Both the position numbers and the translations under genes were made by a program. From NCBI GenBank assembly GCA_015345905.1, contig JADDTR010000005.1:558001-622000 (forward strand): a stretch of 64,000 bases of DNA, written 5' to 3'. The notes below the pieces were generated by a model, which saw only the letters and a list, made by a program, of their open reading frames with translations, was not told the DNA's origin and did not search any database. This DNA comes from Aotearoamyces nothofagi (taxonomy: Eukaryota > Ascomycota > Leotiomycetes > Leotiales > Tympanidaceae). Shown here piece by piece: positions 36,052 through 47,254 of the stretch; the stretch's first letter is position 1, and every line of letters starts with the position of its first letter.

Positions 36052-37432
36052 ATGGTGCTTTGCTCCAGCCTTGTTAGCCTCGTGCTGGCATCAGCGTCTC
36101 TTGTTGCCGCTGCTCCAGCTGCCGCTCCAGCTCCAACTGCTGCTCCAAACCTCGAGGAAAGAGCCACGACATGCACCTTTACCAATGCTGGCAAGTTATC
36201 ATCTCCGTATATAAGTATACATCCAATAACATATTACAGCATCTGCAAGCAAGTCGAAGACATCCTGTTCTACCATTATCCTCTCGGCCATCGCAGTCCC
36301 CTCTGGTACCACTCTGGATTTGACAGGCCTCACCACCGGCACCCACGTCATCTTTGAAGGGACAACTACCTTCGGCTATGAAGAGTGGAGTGGGCCGCTC
36401 GTCTCGGTCTCTGGAACCTCCATTACGGTTACTGCAGCCAGCGGTGCTTACTTCAAGGGCGATGGCGCCCGCTGGTGGGACGGCGATGGATCCAACGGAG
36501 GCAAGACCAAGCCCAAGTTCTTCTATGCTCACAACCTCGTCACTTCGTCCATCACTGGCTTGTACTTCCAGAACCCTCCTGTACAAGTGATGTCCATTAA
36601 CGGGGCCACGACGCTCACGGTTGATAGCATCACCATTGATGCTTCAGCTGGCAACACCGGTGACAGTGATACCGAGGCGGGCAACACTGATGCATTCGAC
36701 GTGGGATCCTCAACTGGAGTCACTATAACGGGAGCAAACGTATCCAACCAGGACGATTGTTTGGCAATCAATTCTGGCACTGTAAGTTCACCTCGTATTT
36801 TCGCTCGAGGGATAGGAGTCTGGCGACTCGTCACACAACGAGCAGTACCGACACTCCCCGCTTGCTCAGAGCCATCAGCTCTCTTTAAACGCCCTACACC
36901 GCACAAGAGTTACGCATCACTGTGCATTTGCTACGAATACATGTCCTGTAATACCTAGCAGCTAATAACAATCTAGAGCATCATATTCACCGACGGCGTC
37001 TGCACGGGCGGCCACGGGCTCTCCATCGGTTCCGTCGGCGGGCGTGACGACAACACAGTCGACACAGTAACGATCTCCTCCTCCTCCATCACCAACTCTC
37101 AAAACGCAGTCCGCATCAAGACCGTCTACGACGCCACGGGCTCCGTGTCCGGTGTCACCTACAAGGATATAAGCTTCAGCGGCATCACCAAGTACGGCAT
37201 CGTGATCGAGCAGGACTACGAGAACGGCTCGCCCACCGGCACGCCCACGACCGGTGTGCCCATCACGGATCTCACCCTGAGCAATGTCAAGGGCACGGTG
37301 GAGAGCACCGCGTATAATGTTTATATACTTTGTGGCAGTGGCAGTTGCTCGGATTGGACGTGGAGTGGTGTGAGTAGTACGGGAGGCAAGACGGCGAGTT
37401 GTAAGAATGTGCCGTCGGGGGCGAGCTGTTGA
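36052..37432 (+). CDS. Secreted endopolygalacturonase (GH28)
   Basis: Hydrolyses alpha-1,4 bonds of polygalacturonan in plant pectin. Exons 36052..36190, 36240..36781, 36977..37432 (378 aa). The signal peptide is residues 1-20 ([20 protein letters not shown]); a propeptide ending in a dibasic-like EER site precedes the mature N terminus ATTCTF. Active-site motifs of GH28 are complete: [27 protein letters not shown] and RIKT, plus the tyrosine in STAYNVY. The right-handed beta-helix repeats are visible throughout. Intron 1 appears to be GC-AG: the frame closes only with donor GCAAGT at 36191 and acceptor at 36239. Intron 2 is unusually long (195 bases). Such enzymes are typical of saprotrophs and plant pathogens. 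Confidence 0.94.
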
Positions 37433-38002
37433 GAATCGCAACATGGTGCTGAGGATGTGAGCGAGCTGCTGGGCATGATTGATGAATGTAAGGCAATTGT
37501 TGGACATGAGTGATGAGGTCAGGATGGTGAAAATGGGATCAATTTGTATATATGCTTTCTCTTCAAATCTTCTTTGGTTTCTTTTGTATATATCTTTTCC
37601 TCCAGTCTTCCGATGAAAACACACATCTTTTCCAGAATTAAACCTCACAGCTACTCATATAATCTACCACCCACTCTCAGCCAACCGAAACCACCAGCCC
37701 CTAACCACCAATCCCTATACGACATATCAAATATCAAATCTATTTAATCAAGAACCCCATCCATCTCTATCCATGCTGCAATCTATATTTCTCAGCTGCA
37801 AGCACACTAAGAGTTATCGACGTGTGCCAGCGACAGGTCAGAGGATTAGAGAATCATACACGCTTCAGGCGAGTTCTGTATATAAAGCACAAGAACGTCT
37901 CGTAGATTTCGGCGTCATGTTTATCTATATATTCTAGTCTGGTCTAAGTGAAATAAAACACACACAACACGATCGTCCAAACAATGCCCTACATATACTC
38001 TT
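37433..38002. other. Convergent 3' region, endoPG / hydantoinase
   Basis: 570 bases, pyrimidine- and AT-rich, with no recognised gene or repeat. Confidence 0.5.
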
Positions 38003-41000
38003 CTAATGAGTACCAAACTCCCCAATCACAGACCTAACAGCATCATAAGTAGCGATGGGCACATACGGCTCATTAAGACTATTTCATTCCACCATTAGCA
38101 GGATTTCAAAAGCAGAAGAGTGAAAAACAGAGACGAGATGTGATCGGCATACCTAAAAGCTGCAGGTCCGCCATTCAACAAGCCCTTACCGCTCGTCCAC
38201 TGCGGCGAGCCAACCAAGGCGATGACATTGACCCGCAAGCCGTATCTGTAATCCTGCGTGCCAAGCGCGCTGCCGTCCTGTGCGTCGAGAACGGTGATGA
38301 TATCCGGGACGATAGCCAGCGTTTGCTCGCGCGCGGTGGTAGAGACGGTGCGGGCCCGGATATTCTCGTTCTGGAACTCGATGAGGAGGTTGGAGGACTG
38401 GGGGGTTGCTGGGCTGCTAGTGCTGGTGCTGTTGCCGGTGTCGGTATCGGAGGGCGAGTTTGGCGCGATGGTGACGCTGCCTCTGGTGAAGCCGGCGACG
38501 ACCTGGCGCTGCACGTCGATAATTTTGCCGCTGAAAATTAGCTTGCCGGGGTAGGTAGCTAGAATCAGGGAGATGGGGTCTTGTTTCGTGAGTTTTGCGA
38601 CTTCGATGCAGCGCCCTAGACGCCATGCGAGAGATATTGAGTGCTGAACTGCGTGCTTCTGAACTTGCGTGCCCGTCATGGCTCCAATGGAGATACCGGC
38701 CGCATGACCCATCTGTACACAGATACCGCGAAGCATCGATTCGACGGACTTGTTATCCGGCGCTTCGGTCTGTACGAGTGTCGAGCCTTTGGCGTCCGAT
38801 ATGGCAGCAGGGGTGATTGTAATGCCTGCATTGGTAGGAGTGATTTGCCAGAGGTTAGGATAGGCACGGCCCATGAGATCGGCGTCAACAACGGGCTTGT
38901 TAAGCCATCCGGCGACTTGGAGACCGCGGAGACCGTTTGAGCCGCCGATTTCAAGAGCCATGACGGCGGTTAAATCGGCCAGTGTGAGGCGTTGGGCTTT
39001 CATGGCGCCCGTGGCTGAGTCCAGGAGTTCTTTGCCTGAGGGAATACGTTCAGAGAAGACATTTGGGGAACCCATATAGCCGAACGAGGAGATGGTGCTA
39101 TTAGAGGGCAAGGCCGAGGGTGAGATAATAGAGATTGAGGAGCCAGCTTCGAGAAGAGCAAGTACGGAGAGACTGGAGGCGTGTGGATCACCTCCACCGC
39201 CAGCACCGAGGACGCCGCAGCCTGCGGATATGAATTTGACATCTGTTTTTGAAAGTTTCCATAATTGGCCTTCAATAAGGGGTTTGTATGCGAGGATGTC
39301 GATGTCCGCTTGGGTTTCATAATCGGCAGAGTTGGAAGTCGAAGAGGTTTGAATCTCTTCGGGGGCTGTTGACGAGCCAGTTTCCGAGGCTTCAGAGTTC
39401 TTCAACAGCTTAAGTTTCTCTGGTGAGAGCTTTCCTGCTACACGGACGAGGATTCGGACGGTTGGTGTTGACATGTATGCGACGGGAATGACACTCTGGT
39501 CCAGAAGGACTGGATTTTGAGCGCCATTCTTTCTCGCAATATCAAGAGCCTCTTCTACCACATTCTCAAGCAGCTCCCGCTCTGATGTATTCTCCACCAC
39601 CCTAATCGTATCAATAGTAGCAGATATCTTAGCAATTGCAGCACCCACAGCGTTCGCGCAATCTGCATGAGGTGGATGGATGAGTTCCGAGACACCTTCT
39701 AGTTCTTGAGGCGCAATGATACTACCCCCGCCGACGAGAATAACTTTCAAGGGATCGGAAGAAGTCTTCATCCTGTCCACAACTTTCTCCAAGAGCTTCT
39801 TGATCTGTGCTTGAGCATCTTCCACGAAGTGTTTTGTCAAATGCTGTACATTTTGAGGAGCACCAATAATCTTCTCGCCATTCGCAACAATAATATCGGT
39901 TGCTGTAAGTTGATCACCACCAAAAACCAAGCTTTCCGTTTCCAATTGCCGGCCAACAGAATCAGGACCTACTTCCACTTTTCCATCATTGTTTTGTCGA
40001 ACCAATGATCCTCCACCGACGCCAATGCTGCAGATATCTGGAAGAGGGAAATTTGTGCGGACGCCTGCCAATTCCGAGAAAGCAGCAGCCTGGCGAGGAA
40101 ATCCTGATGGTAGAAGAGCGCAGACATCTGTAGTCGTTCCGCCAATATCAACCATCAGCACCTGTTCGTTGAGGCCACGACCAACACCTGCAAGAAATGC
40201 TGCACCTGCGAGGGAATTTGTAGGGCCGGACAGGAATGTCCGGATTGGCAATTCAGAAGCCTGTTGGGCTGTAATAAGAGTACCATCGTTCTGGGTGAGA
40301 AACCTTGTAATTATTAGCTTGGAAGATTTCTGATGGTGTCTGGGGAACCTACAGTGGCACACTGAGGTTTAATTTCTTGAAAGCACGGCGGAATTCACTA
40401 ATTGTCTTTCTAGCCAGTGGGAGAATGGCAGCGTTTAAGATGCTAGCATTTTCTCTCTCAAGGAAGCCAATCTGGGCGACCTGTCTTGAGAGAGTGATGT
40501 TGATGTTAGGGCCTAGTTCCTGTAGTAGGATACTTTTAACTACGTCTTCTTGTAGGAACTGTGTGTCTATAGGAGAGTATATGCCGACGATAGCGATATT
40601 ATGGATGCCCTTCTCGCGAAGGACTCCAGCAATCTGACGGACTTCATCCTCGTCAACAGCTGCGATCAGCCGGCCATCAATCTCAACCCCGCCTGAAAGA
40701 TGAGCAGTGTACCCTTCAATGATCGATCGTAGATGCTTGGGAAACCCTGCAAAAGGCGGGACTTCTCTGGAGTACGGTCCACATAGACGAAGAACTGCAA
40801 CTCGGGCGAGCTTCCGGGCATCTCTCTCAACAACAGCATTGATGAAATGCTATTCATCGTGTCAGCGCAGTTCACATCTTGCAAGGTTACCTGACTAGAC
40901 TCACAGTCGTCCCGATATTCACAGATAAGATATCTTCCGGATGAACCAGTGGTGTATTGTCAATCACGTGATGAACACTAGCGATGATGCCTTCAGTGGT

Positions 41001-41135
41001 CTGCGCTGTGGTTGGAGATTTGTATGCTCCCAGAACACTCCCGGCCGGATCTGACTCGGCCAGTTCAACGTCGACGAGGACGGCATCCGTATTCGTCCCG
41101 CCAACGTCGACTCCAATTATCACTGATCTCGCCAT
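38003..41135 (-). CDS. Hydantoinase/oxoprolinase fused to DUF917 (S-methyl-thiohydantoin desulfurase-type) domain
   Basis: Exons on the minus strand: 41135..40905, 40849..40353, 40303..38153, 38078..38003 (984 aa). Residues 1-200 are the hydantoinase/oxoprolinase N-terminal domain with an actin-fold phosphate loop (IGVDVGGTNTDAVLVD). About 240-530 is the hydantoinase A domain with FLTQNDGTL, FLSGPTNSLAGAAF and a second phosphate loop VDIGGTTTDVCALL. A serine/threonine-rich linker (about 544-574) leads to the DUF917 region (about 590-980): FISAGCGVLGAGGGGDPH, GYMGSPNVFSERIPSG, MALEIGGSNGLRGL. The last 25 residues come from exon 4, ending SLNEPYVPIATYDAVRS... . Hydantoinases open cyclic ureides, usually with ATP in this family; DUF917 has been linked to thiohydantoin desulfurisation. 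The substrate is unknown. It neighbours a flavin monooxygenase and a permease. Confidence 0.88.
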
Positions 41136-41546
41136 TATAGCAATCGTTTTAGAGCCAGCAAGTAAAAAGACTGCGAGAGAGTGTCGATGCGAACCTTCAA
41201 AATGTGAGGCTATCACCAAGAACCTATTATAGAAGCTGCCCGGCGCTAGCGCTTGCTCGAAAGTGCGTCTACACGTGCTTTACTTTTCGAATGGCGTTTG
41301 GGTGGTTGAGTGGACCCAGAGTTGACAATAGCCGCGATAGTCATCAGAGATTGTCATACATCCTATCTTGGCCTTCATTTCTGTACTATTCTCGGAGTCC
41401 GGAACCTATCTTCCGCTTTTGGTGCCATGGCAGTCTTGGCAGCTTGATTTTATACTTCCATACAACCATAGAGACTTTGTTATTTATGGCGCCATTGATT
41501 TCAGTTGTGTAGTTTTACATTATTATTACTTTTATGTCCACCTTAT
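41136..41546. other. Promoter of hydantoinase gene / 3' flank of monooxygenase gene
   Basis: 411 bases between two minus-strand genes. A CTATCTTGG near 41362 reads AGATAG on the coding strand, a possible GATA-factor site. Nothing else recognised. Confidence 0.45.
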
Positions 41547-43119
41547 TTATGCCTCCTTCCAGTTATCATACTTGTATGTACTACCAGAATGATCGTCTCG
41601 CAACTTTCTCTGGCCCGCACCGTACACATTCTCGCGCAATGTACCGCCGGGTACTTCATAGTCATCCGGATATAAGCCTCTCCTTTGCAGCTCCGGAACC
41701 AGAAGATCAACGATATCCACCCAAGACTCGGGCTGCACAACTGGCGAAAGATTGAACCCGTCCAGATCTGCCTCCTTTATCCACACCTCCATTGCATCTG
41801 CGACTGTTTGTGGAGAACCTACAATGACAGCTCCATTGCCTCCAATGGAAAGCTCTTGAGCAGCGCGACGAGGTGTCCATTTCCCGGCTCCCTCGATGTG
41901 GCTGAACAAATTACTAAACGCAGATTGGATAATCGCCGTATCCTTGCCATCAGCTGCAGTTATCTCTTGGTCAAGATCAAACTTGCTGAGATCAATCCCA
42001 GTGAACGCGCTGAAGATAATTAAGCCTCCTTCTAGAGATTGATATTTCTTGGCATCCTCAAACTTTAGTTGAGCTTCTTCATCGGTCTTTCCGAGGATGA
42101 CTGTGAGACATTGGAAAAACTTTATGCTCTGAGGGTCTCGTCCACCTGCTGCTGCTAGTTGACGAATCTTTGCTATCTTTGGTGCAAGAACGCCTGGAAC
42201 GTGACCTGCTACAAAGATGGCTTCGGCATGTTTTGCTCCAAAAGCAGAGCCGGCGCTGGATAGTGTCAGTAAGATAGCATTGGTAGGGACACAACAAACT
42301 TACGGAGAAGTGCCGGCTTGGAAGAGGAATGGCGTTCTTTGAGGACTTGGATCTACAATGAAGGGGCTGTCCAGGTCGAAATACTTCCCGTGATGCTTGA
42401 TAGTTCGTACTTGGTTTGGATCGATATAAACCTCATTCTCTCGGTCCTCGAGCAAAGCAGTATCGGATATAGATGACTCCCAAAGCCTACAGCCATTATC
42501 AGTATACTAACCCTGAACACAGCTAAAATAGCGGCTTACTTGTATGTCAGATCCATATATTCCTCGGCCACAGTGTATCGTTCGTCGTGTGGAATGATGT
42601 CCTTGAGGCCCATTGCGAGTGCGCTGGCCTTGTTCCATGAAGTGACAATGTTCCAGGCAATTCTTCCTTTGGTGAAGTGGTCCAGAGTCGAGAATCTTCT
42701 GGCCAGAAGGAAGGGCGCCTCATATGATGTAGACGCTGTCACACCAAAACCCAAGGATTTTGTTACTGCTGCCATGGCGCTTATCGGCTACAGCATATAC
42801 AGTCAACACCTCAACTCCACCGAGGGATCTGGCGGCTTACAATAAACGGATCAGTGACTGGGAACTCCTCGCCAATCTTGATAGCTGGCGATCTGGAGCC
42901 CTTGTAAATCTCAAACCCTCCTACAGTGTCTGCCAGAAAATAGGCGCTGAATTTGCCTCTCTCCAGGATCTTGGCCGTCTCAATCCAGTACTCAAGGTCC
43001 CTCTTGGTGGACGAGCGGTCTTTGGGATTTCGCCATTGCCCAGGGCACGTATGTCCCACAGAGCAGGTGTCAAAGGCATTGAGGAAGATCCTCTTTCTAG
43101 GAGCTTGGGCATCGGCCAT
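41547..43119 (-). CDS. FMN-dependent monooxygenase, NtaA/SnaA/DszA family (luciferase-like)
   Basis: Exons on the minus strand: 43119..42841, 42787..42540, 42486..42304, 42255..41547 (472 aa). The fold is the bacterial-luciferase TIM barrel; relatives use reduced flavin from a partner reductase to oxidise N- or S-containing compounds (nitrilotriacetate, EDTA, dibenzothiophene sulfone, pristinamycin). Family landmarks: KRIFLNAFDTCSVGH, FFLADT-like FSAYFLADTVGGFE, GRIAWNIVTSW, HDERYTVAEEYMDL, HHGKYFDLDSPF, PFLFQAGTSPAGSAFGAKHA, and the C-terminal GTLRENVYGAGQRKLRDDH. No peroxisomal or secretion signal, so probably cytosolic. It lies directly behind the hydantoinase-DUF917 gene and is divergent from a Dal5-type transporter. 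The exact substrate cannot be read from sequence. Confidence 0.92.
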
Positions 43120-44908
43120 GATGTCTCTGCGTCTCTACGTCTCTTTGGTGGTTCAGGAAGGTGAAGGTCGCCTCGTAGCTGAAGCTTTATCAAGCAAGAG
43201 ACAAGGCTACCACAGCTACTTAACAACACAGCGATCCTTTAGTCTTTTTGCCATTCAAAGCTTGATCACCAGGCTGGTCTGACAGCACGTCAAGTCAAGC
43301 CCGGTAGTCCCATCCACGCATCTTGGGAAGCTTAGTGTTCCCACTCTTCCATCTGCAGGGTTCACACCACCAGATAGATAATGTACTGTACCATGCAATT
43401 GGAGAGCCCAGGCAAGGCTGGACCGGCCGGGCTGGCCAGCTGGCCAATCTCTCCTTCAGTACGGTGTGTACGCACACGTTGGGGCATCATCCCGGATGGG
43501 AGACAAGTTTGTCGTCGAACTGTGGACTCATTTGGGTCGGACGTCGGACATCGTGTCCGAAGGGGACAAGCTCAGTCGACAGCAATTGCGGCCCGTGCCC
43601 CCAGGATTTGTACTGTAGCGGTCAAATTGCCGGCCCGGCGAGCGACCTGATAACGCCCGGAACAGCGATAAGAGTCTACGGAGAGATAAGCAATCCGGCG
43701 ACGGGGAAACCGTCTCCGTACAGCAAACACTGCAACACCGTATACCGGAAGGATGGCGGGACAATCCAGACTTGGATATAAAACCAAAGAGAACTAGCAC
43801 TCGATATTTCCAGAGTTCCGGCTCACAAACCACAACGGCTCATTGCAGTGTAATCTATGCCATCGGGTGTACATATAAACCTCTGTAGTAGTACAGCAGC
43901 TGTCACATAAGCCGCCAATGCCCGACATCTATCGACCCGTATCGACCCGCGGCGGATAAGTGCTCGGTGGGTGGAAGAAGTACAGAAATCTCTGCACTAC
44001 AGGTACCTAAGCACCTAACGAGTAAGGTATCTCCCTCCATACATACCTTATTAATATTAATGTCCTCTGTAGTTTATATACGGTAGTCCTAGGTAGTCCT
44101 AAAATCCGATGAAGCCATATCGAAATTAATGGCGTATACACGCCTATACACGCCCAGGCCCTCCACAACTCCCTCTCTATGGCGATAAGAGCCATTATTT
44201 TCATCTCTCCACCGGTTTTCGGGCCTAGGAGGTGGAGTCGGGAAAACGAATACGTCCCTTATCAAGCACTGCTGGTTGTAAATCTTACCCCGGGGATATC
44301 GCGGATGTAAATAGCGCGCTCCTCTTATCGGCGGCAGTCTATATGCGTTATAGGTCGGCCGCCTCCATATCCACCCACGTGCCAGCTTCTTGCCGGCGGC
44401 AATATCGCGTGCTCTCATGCTCAGATTGCATCTTACTTTCCTGAGTCTAGAGCCGGAATCAACGAAGTTATTGTGTCATTTCTGATAAAGCTTCGCCATC
44501 AATCATGGTGGAGCACAAGTGCAGTGGGAACAGAATGGGAATGCCTTCAAAGAACTGTGCCGGCGCTACGGCGGATGACTTTGTAATCTTTGGCTCTTTG
44601 CGTCTTGACTGTACATCGGTAGACCCGAGTATCAACTGCATGCCGATACAGACAGAGCCCAGGATCCCCAGTCCTTCGGCCATGACTTCTACGCTGCCTG
44701 CCCTTCAATGCTCCCCATACCCCGGGAGCTGGAACAGTGGGTCTTCAGTCGCACTCGATTGCCATAAAAGTTCATATTTTGTTCGGAACCTTGGAAGTGC
44801 TTAAATTGTCCGATGACCCCAGGTATATCTGCAGCTTGAAGACAAAAGCTCGACGGCATCAGGCTCAGGATCCGACCAACCCTCTGTGTTTGAGAAATCC
44901 TAGCATCC
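43120..44908. other. Divergent 1.8-kb promoter region, monooxygenase / transporter
   Basis: Contains many GATA-type motifs (listed separately) and a stretch of short open frames (43323-43781, 44089-44418, 44505-44804) that show no domain. No transcription factor gene was recognised in the gap. Confidence 0.5.
43649..44489. promoter_or_regulatory. Cluster of GATA-factor motifs
   Basis: Core GATAA(G/A/C) sites: TGATAA at 43648, CGATAAG at 43666, AGATAAG at 43684, GGATAAG at 43954, CGATAAG at 44183, inverted CTTATC at 44258 and 44324, and TGATAAA at 44483. Several fit HGATAR, the known site of AreA/NIT2 nitrogen regulators. Eight sites in about 840 bases; binding is inferred. Confidence 0.55.
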
Positions 44909-47254
44909 ATGTCGAGCGTCCATCCAATCATCGGGGCATCCGACCCAATGGAAGATCCGTCACTTTACAATAACAAAAGCAGCGCGGCTGTAGAAATTGC
45001 CGAGGACGATACCAAGAACGAAGCATTCGAGAGCCGCTTCTTGGGCATCAAGCTACCGGGATACTTCAACAAAGATCCGGACCACAAGTTAATACGAAAG
45101 CTTGATACTTACATCTTGTCAGTTCTTACTCCTGACTACAGGCAATTCTGTGAGAAGAATTAGGTGCTTACTTTCTTCTAGTACCTACACCTTGTTGGCC
45201 AGTTTCATTCAGAACCTGGACAACACGAACATCAGGTAAGGGCAGCTGCAGTCCTACATGTGTAGCGGCTGGTTAACAAAAGTAGCAATGCGTACGTCTC
45301 TGGAATGCAGGATGATGCAAGTGAAGACGATAAAACTCTTGTCATATTAAACACTCCTAACAGTTCACAGTTAAAACTTTACGGAAACGAATTGAACTAT
45401 TTCTCAACGCTCTTCAACTGCGGTATAATCGTCGGTGCCGGTGCGTCCCAAATTCTCACATCTAAGGGAGACAGCTCTGACGTGACATAGTCCCCCTCAT
45501 TCTCTTAGCCACTCGCATCCGGCCTTCCATACTCATGCCGTCATGTGAACTTGCCTGGTCCATCCTGGTAATGGGTATTGCTGGCGCCAAAACCGCAAAG
45601 ACAATTTATGGCCTCCGTTTCTTCATCGGGTTCTTCGAGGCTATTGCCTTTCCTGGTTTTGCTTCCGTTCTAGGTGCCTGGTATACGCCGGGGCAGCTCG
45701 GAAAGCGAATGGCTCTTTATGAAGTGTCGAGTAACATCGCAGGCATGTTCTCTGGATATATCCAATGTAAGCTGATGTCCTACGCTCAGACTCTTGATAT
45801 TGGGTATAAATATCGTTGGTCTCATTTAGCGTCGGAAGTATCCATGCGATGACTTGAAGATATACCACGCCATTTGTTACTCAATTTTCTATATGCAGTA
45901 GCTCTAAGAGCTTAACTCCCTACCTATATCTTTCCTAGCCACTACTAACGTTGCCATTGTAGCTGGTCTCTACGCCCATATGGACGGCCGATCAGGCATG
46001 CGTGGCTGGCAGTAAGCCTCAAAATATATCCAGACTCGTCGTCTTTACCTAACAATATTCTTAGATGGCTCTTTATCTTTGACGGTCTCATCTCAATTCC
46101 TATAGCCCTCTGGGGGTTCTACGCTCTACCAGATCAACCTCAAGACACCAGAGCAAAATGGCTCACCAAGGAGGTAAGTCTCTTCGTTATATTCTAAGAC
46201 TCTAAGAACTTTTCTAATACCTTGGACAGGACACCGAGAGAGCCCAAGACATAATGGACCGTGCTGGCCGGAAGCCGGTTCAGAAAATCACCTGGGCCCG
46301 GTTTAAGAGCATACTCAACACATGGCACGTGTATGGATTTGCCCTTTGCTACACGTAAGCCTTCATTGCTCCTGCTACGTCTGAAATTTGCGCTAATGAT
46401 TGTACAGCTTTTACGGTGCATTTTCATGGGGAGACGGATACTTCAACCTATGGCTGCAATACCTGTACGCCATAACATTCTCATCCTCACTCATCTGACC
46501 ATACTAACATCTCGTAGGAACATCTACAGCGTCCCCCAAATCAACAACATTCCCACCGCCGGCCAAGGCGCAGCCGTCGTCAACTCTCTAATCAGCGGTG
46601 TTGTCTCAGATGCCATCCACAACCGCCCTATCGTCATCGTTTGGAACATGTTCCTGTGCATGTTCGGTAACGCCTCGTTGGCCGTCTGGAGCGCACCGAG
46701 GGGGCTTAAGTTCCTCGGCTACATCCTCATCACCACCGGTCTGCCCGCACAGTCCCTGACAATCACATGGTTGAGTGAAGTCTGTCAGGGAAATGCCACA
46801 TTGAGAGGTCTAATCGTCTCTATCGGAAACACTCTCGTTTACATAATCAATTCTTTCGCGCTTGGTATGTCCAACACCATTTCCCCTTCCTTCACATTGT
46901 CCCATTAACAAAACCTACAGTCCTTCTCTTCCCCGCCGTCGACGCGCCGCATTACAAATACGGCTATGCCATCTGTGCCGGCTTCATCGGCGTCGCCATC
47001 ATCAGCGTTGGCGTCATCCTCGTCCTGATCAAGCTCGACATGTAAGCATTTTCACATTCCCTCCCCGCTAAATCTCACAACACACCCCTGACTAACACCT
47101 ATCTAGAAAATCCGGCCGCGCCTACCGCAACGCCAATGGCCAGCTTGAATATGAGAAGTGGCAAGAAGCTGCTCGCGATGGGGAGGAGCTTCCTGTCTCG
47201 GAGCGAGATGAGTCTCAGGATGCGGACGAGGCAGATAAGAATAGATCAGGGTAG
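44909..47254 (+). CDS. MFS anion:cation symporter, Dal5/Tna1 (allantoate/nicotinate permease) family
   Basis: Plasma-membrane proton-coupled transporter of small organic acids and amides. Eleven exons: 44909..45117, 45182..45235, 45286..45440, 45491..45766, 45963..46011, 46065..46173, 46230..46354, 46408..46464, 46518..46864, 46921..47041, 47107..47254 (549 aa). All introns are GT-AG, every phase matches, and several have CTAAC/CTAAT branch sites. The fold is 12 transmembrane helices: helix 1 ends ASFIQNLDNTNISNAY, helix 4 has YGLRFFIGFFEAIAFPG, then YTPGQLGKRMALYEVSS, GMRGWQWLFIFDG, and in the second half NIYSVPQINNIPTAGQG, VSIGNTLVYIINSF and a cytosolic tail with NANGQLEYEKW. The Dal5 group moves allantoate, ureidosuccinate, nicotinate and related compounds, fitting a neighbouring hydantoin-type hydrolase. 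Confidence 0.93.

Noticed and set aside
44089-44804. Short open frames that might be a pathway-specific regulator
   Set aside because: No Zn2Cys6, bZIP or other DNA-binding motif, and the region is filled with GATA sites expected of a promoter.
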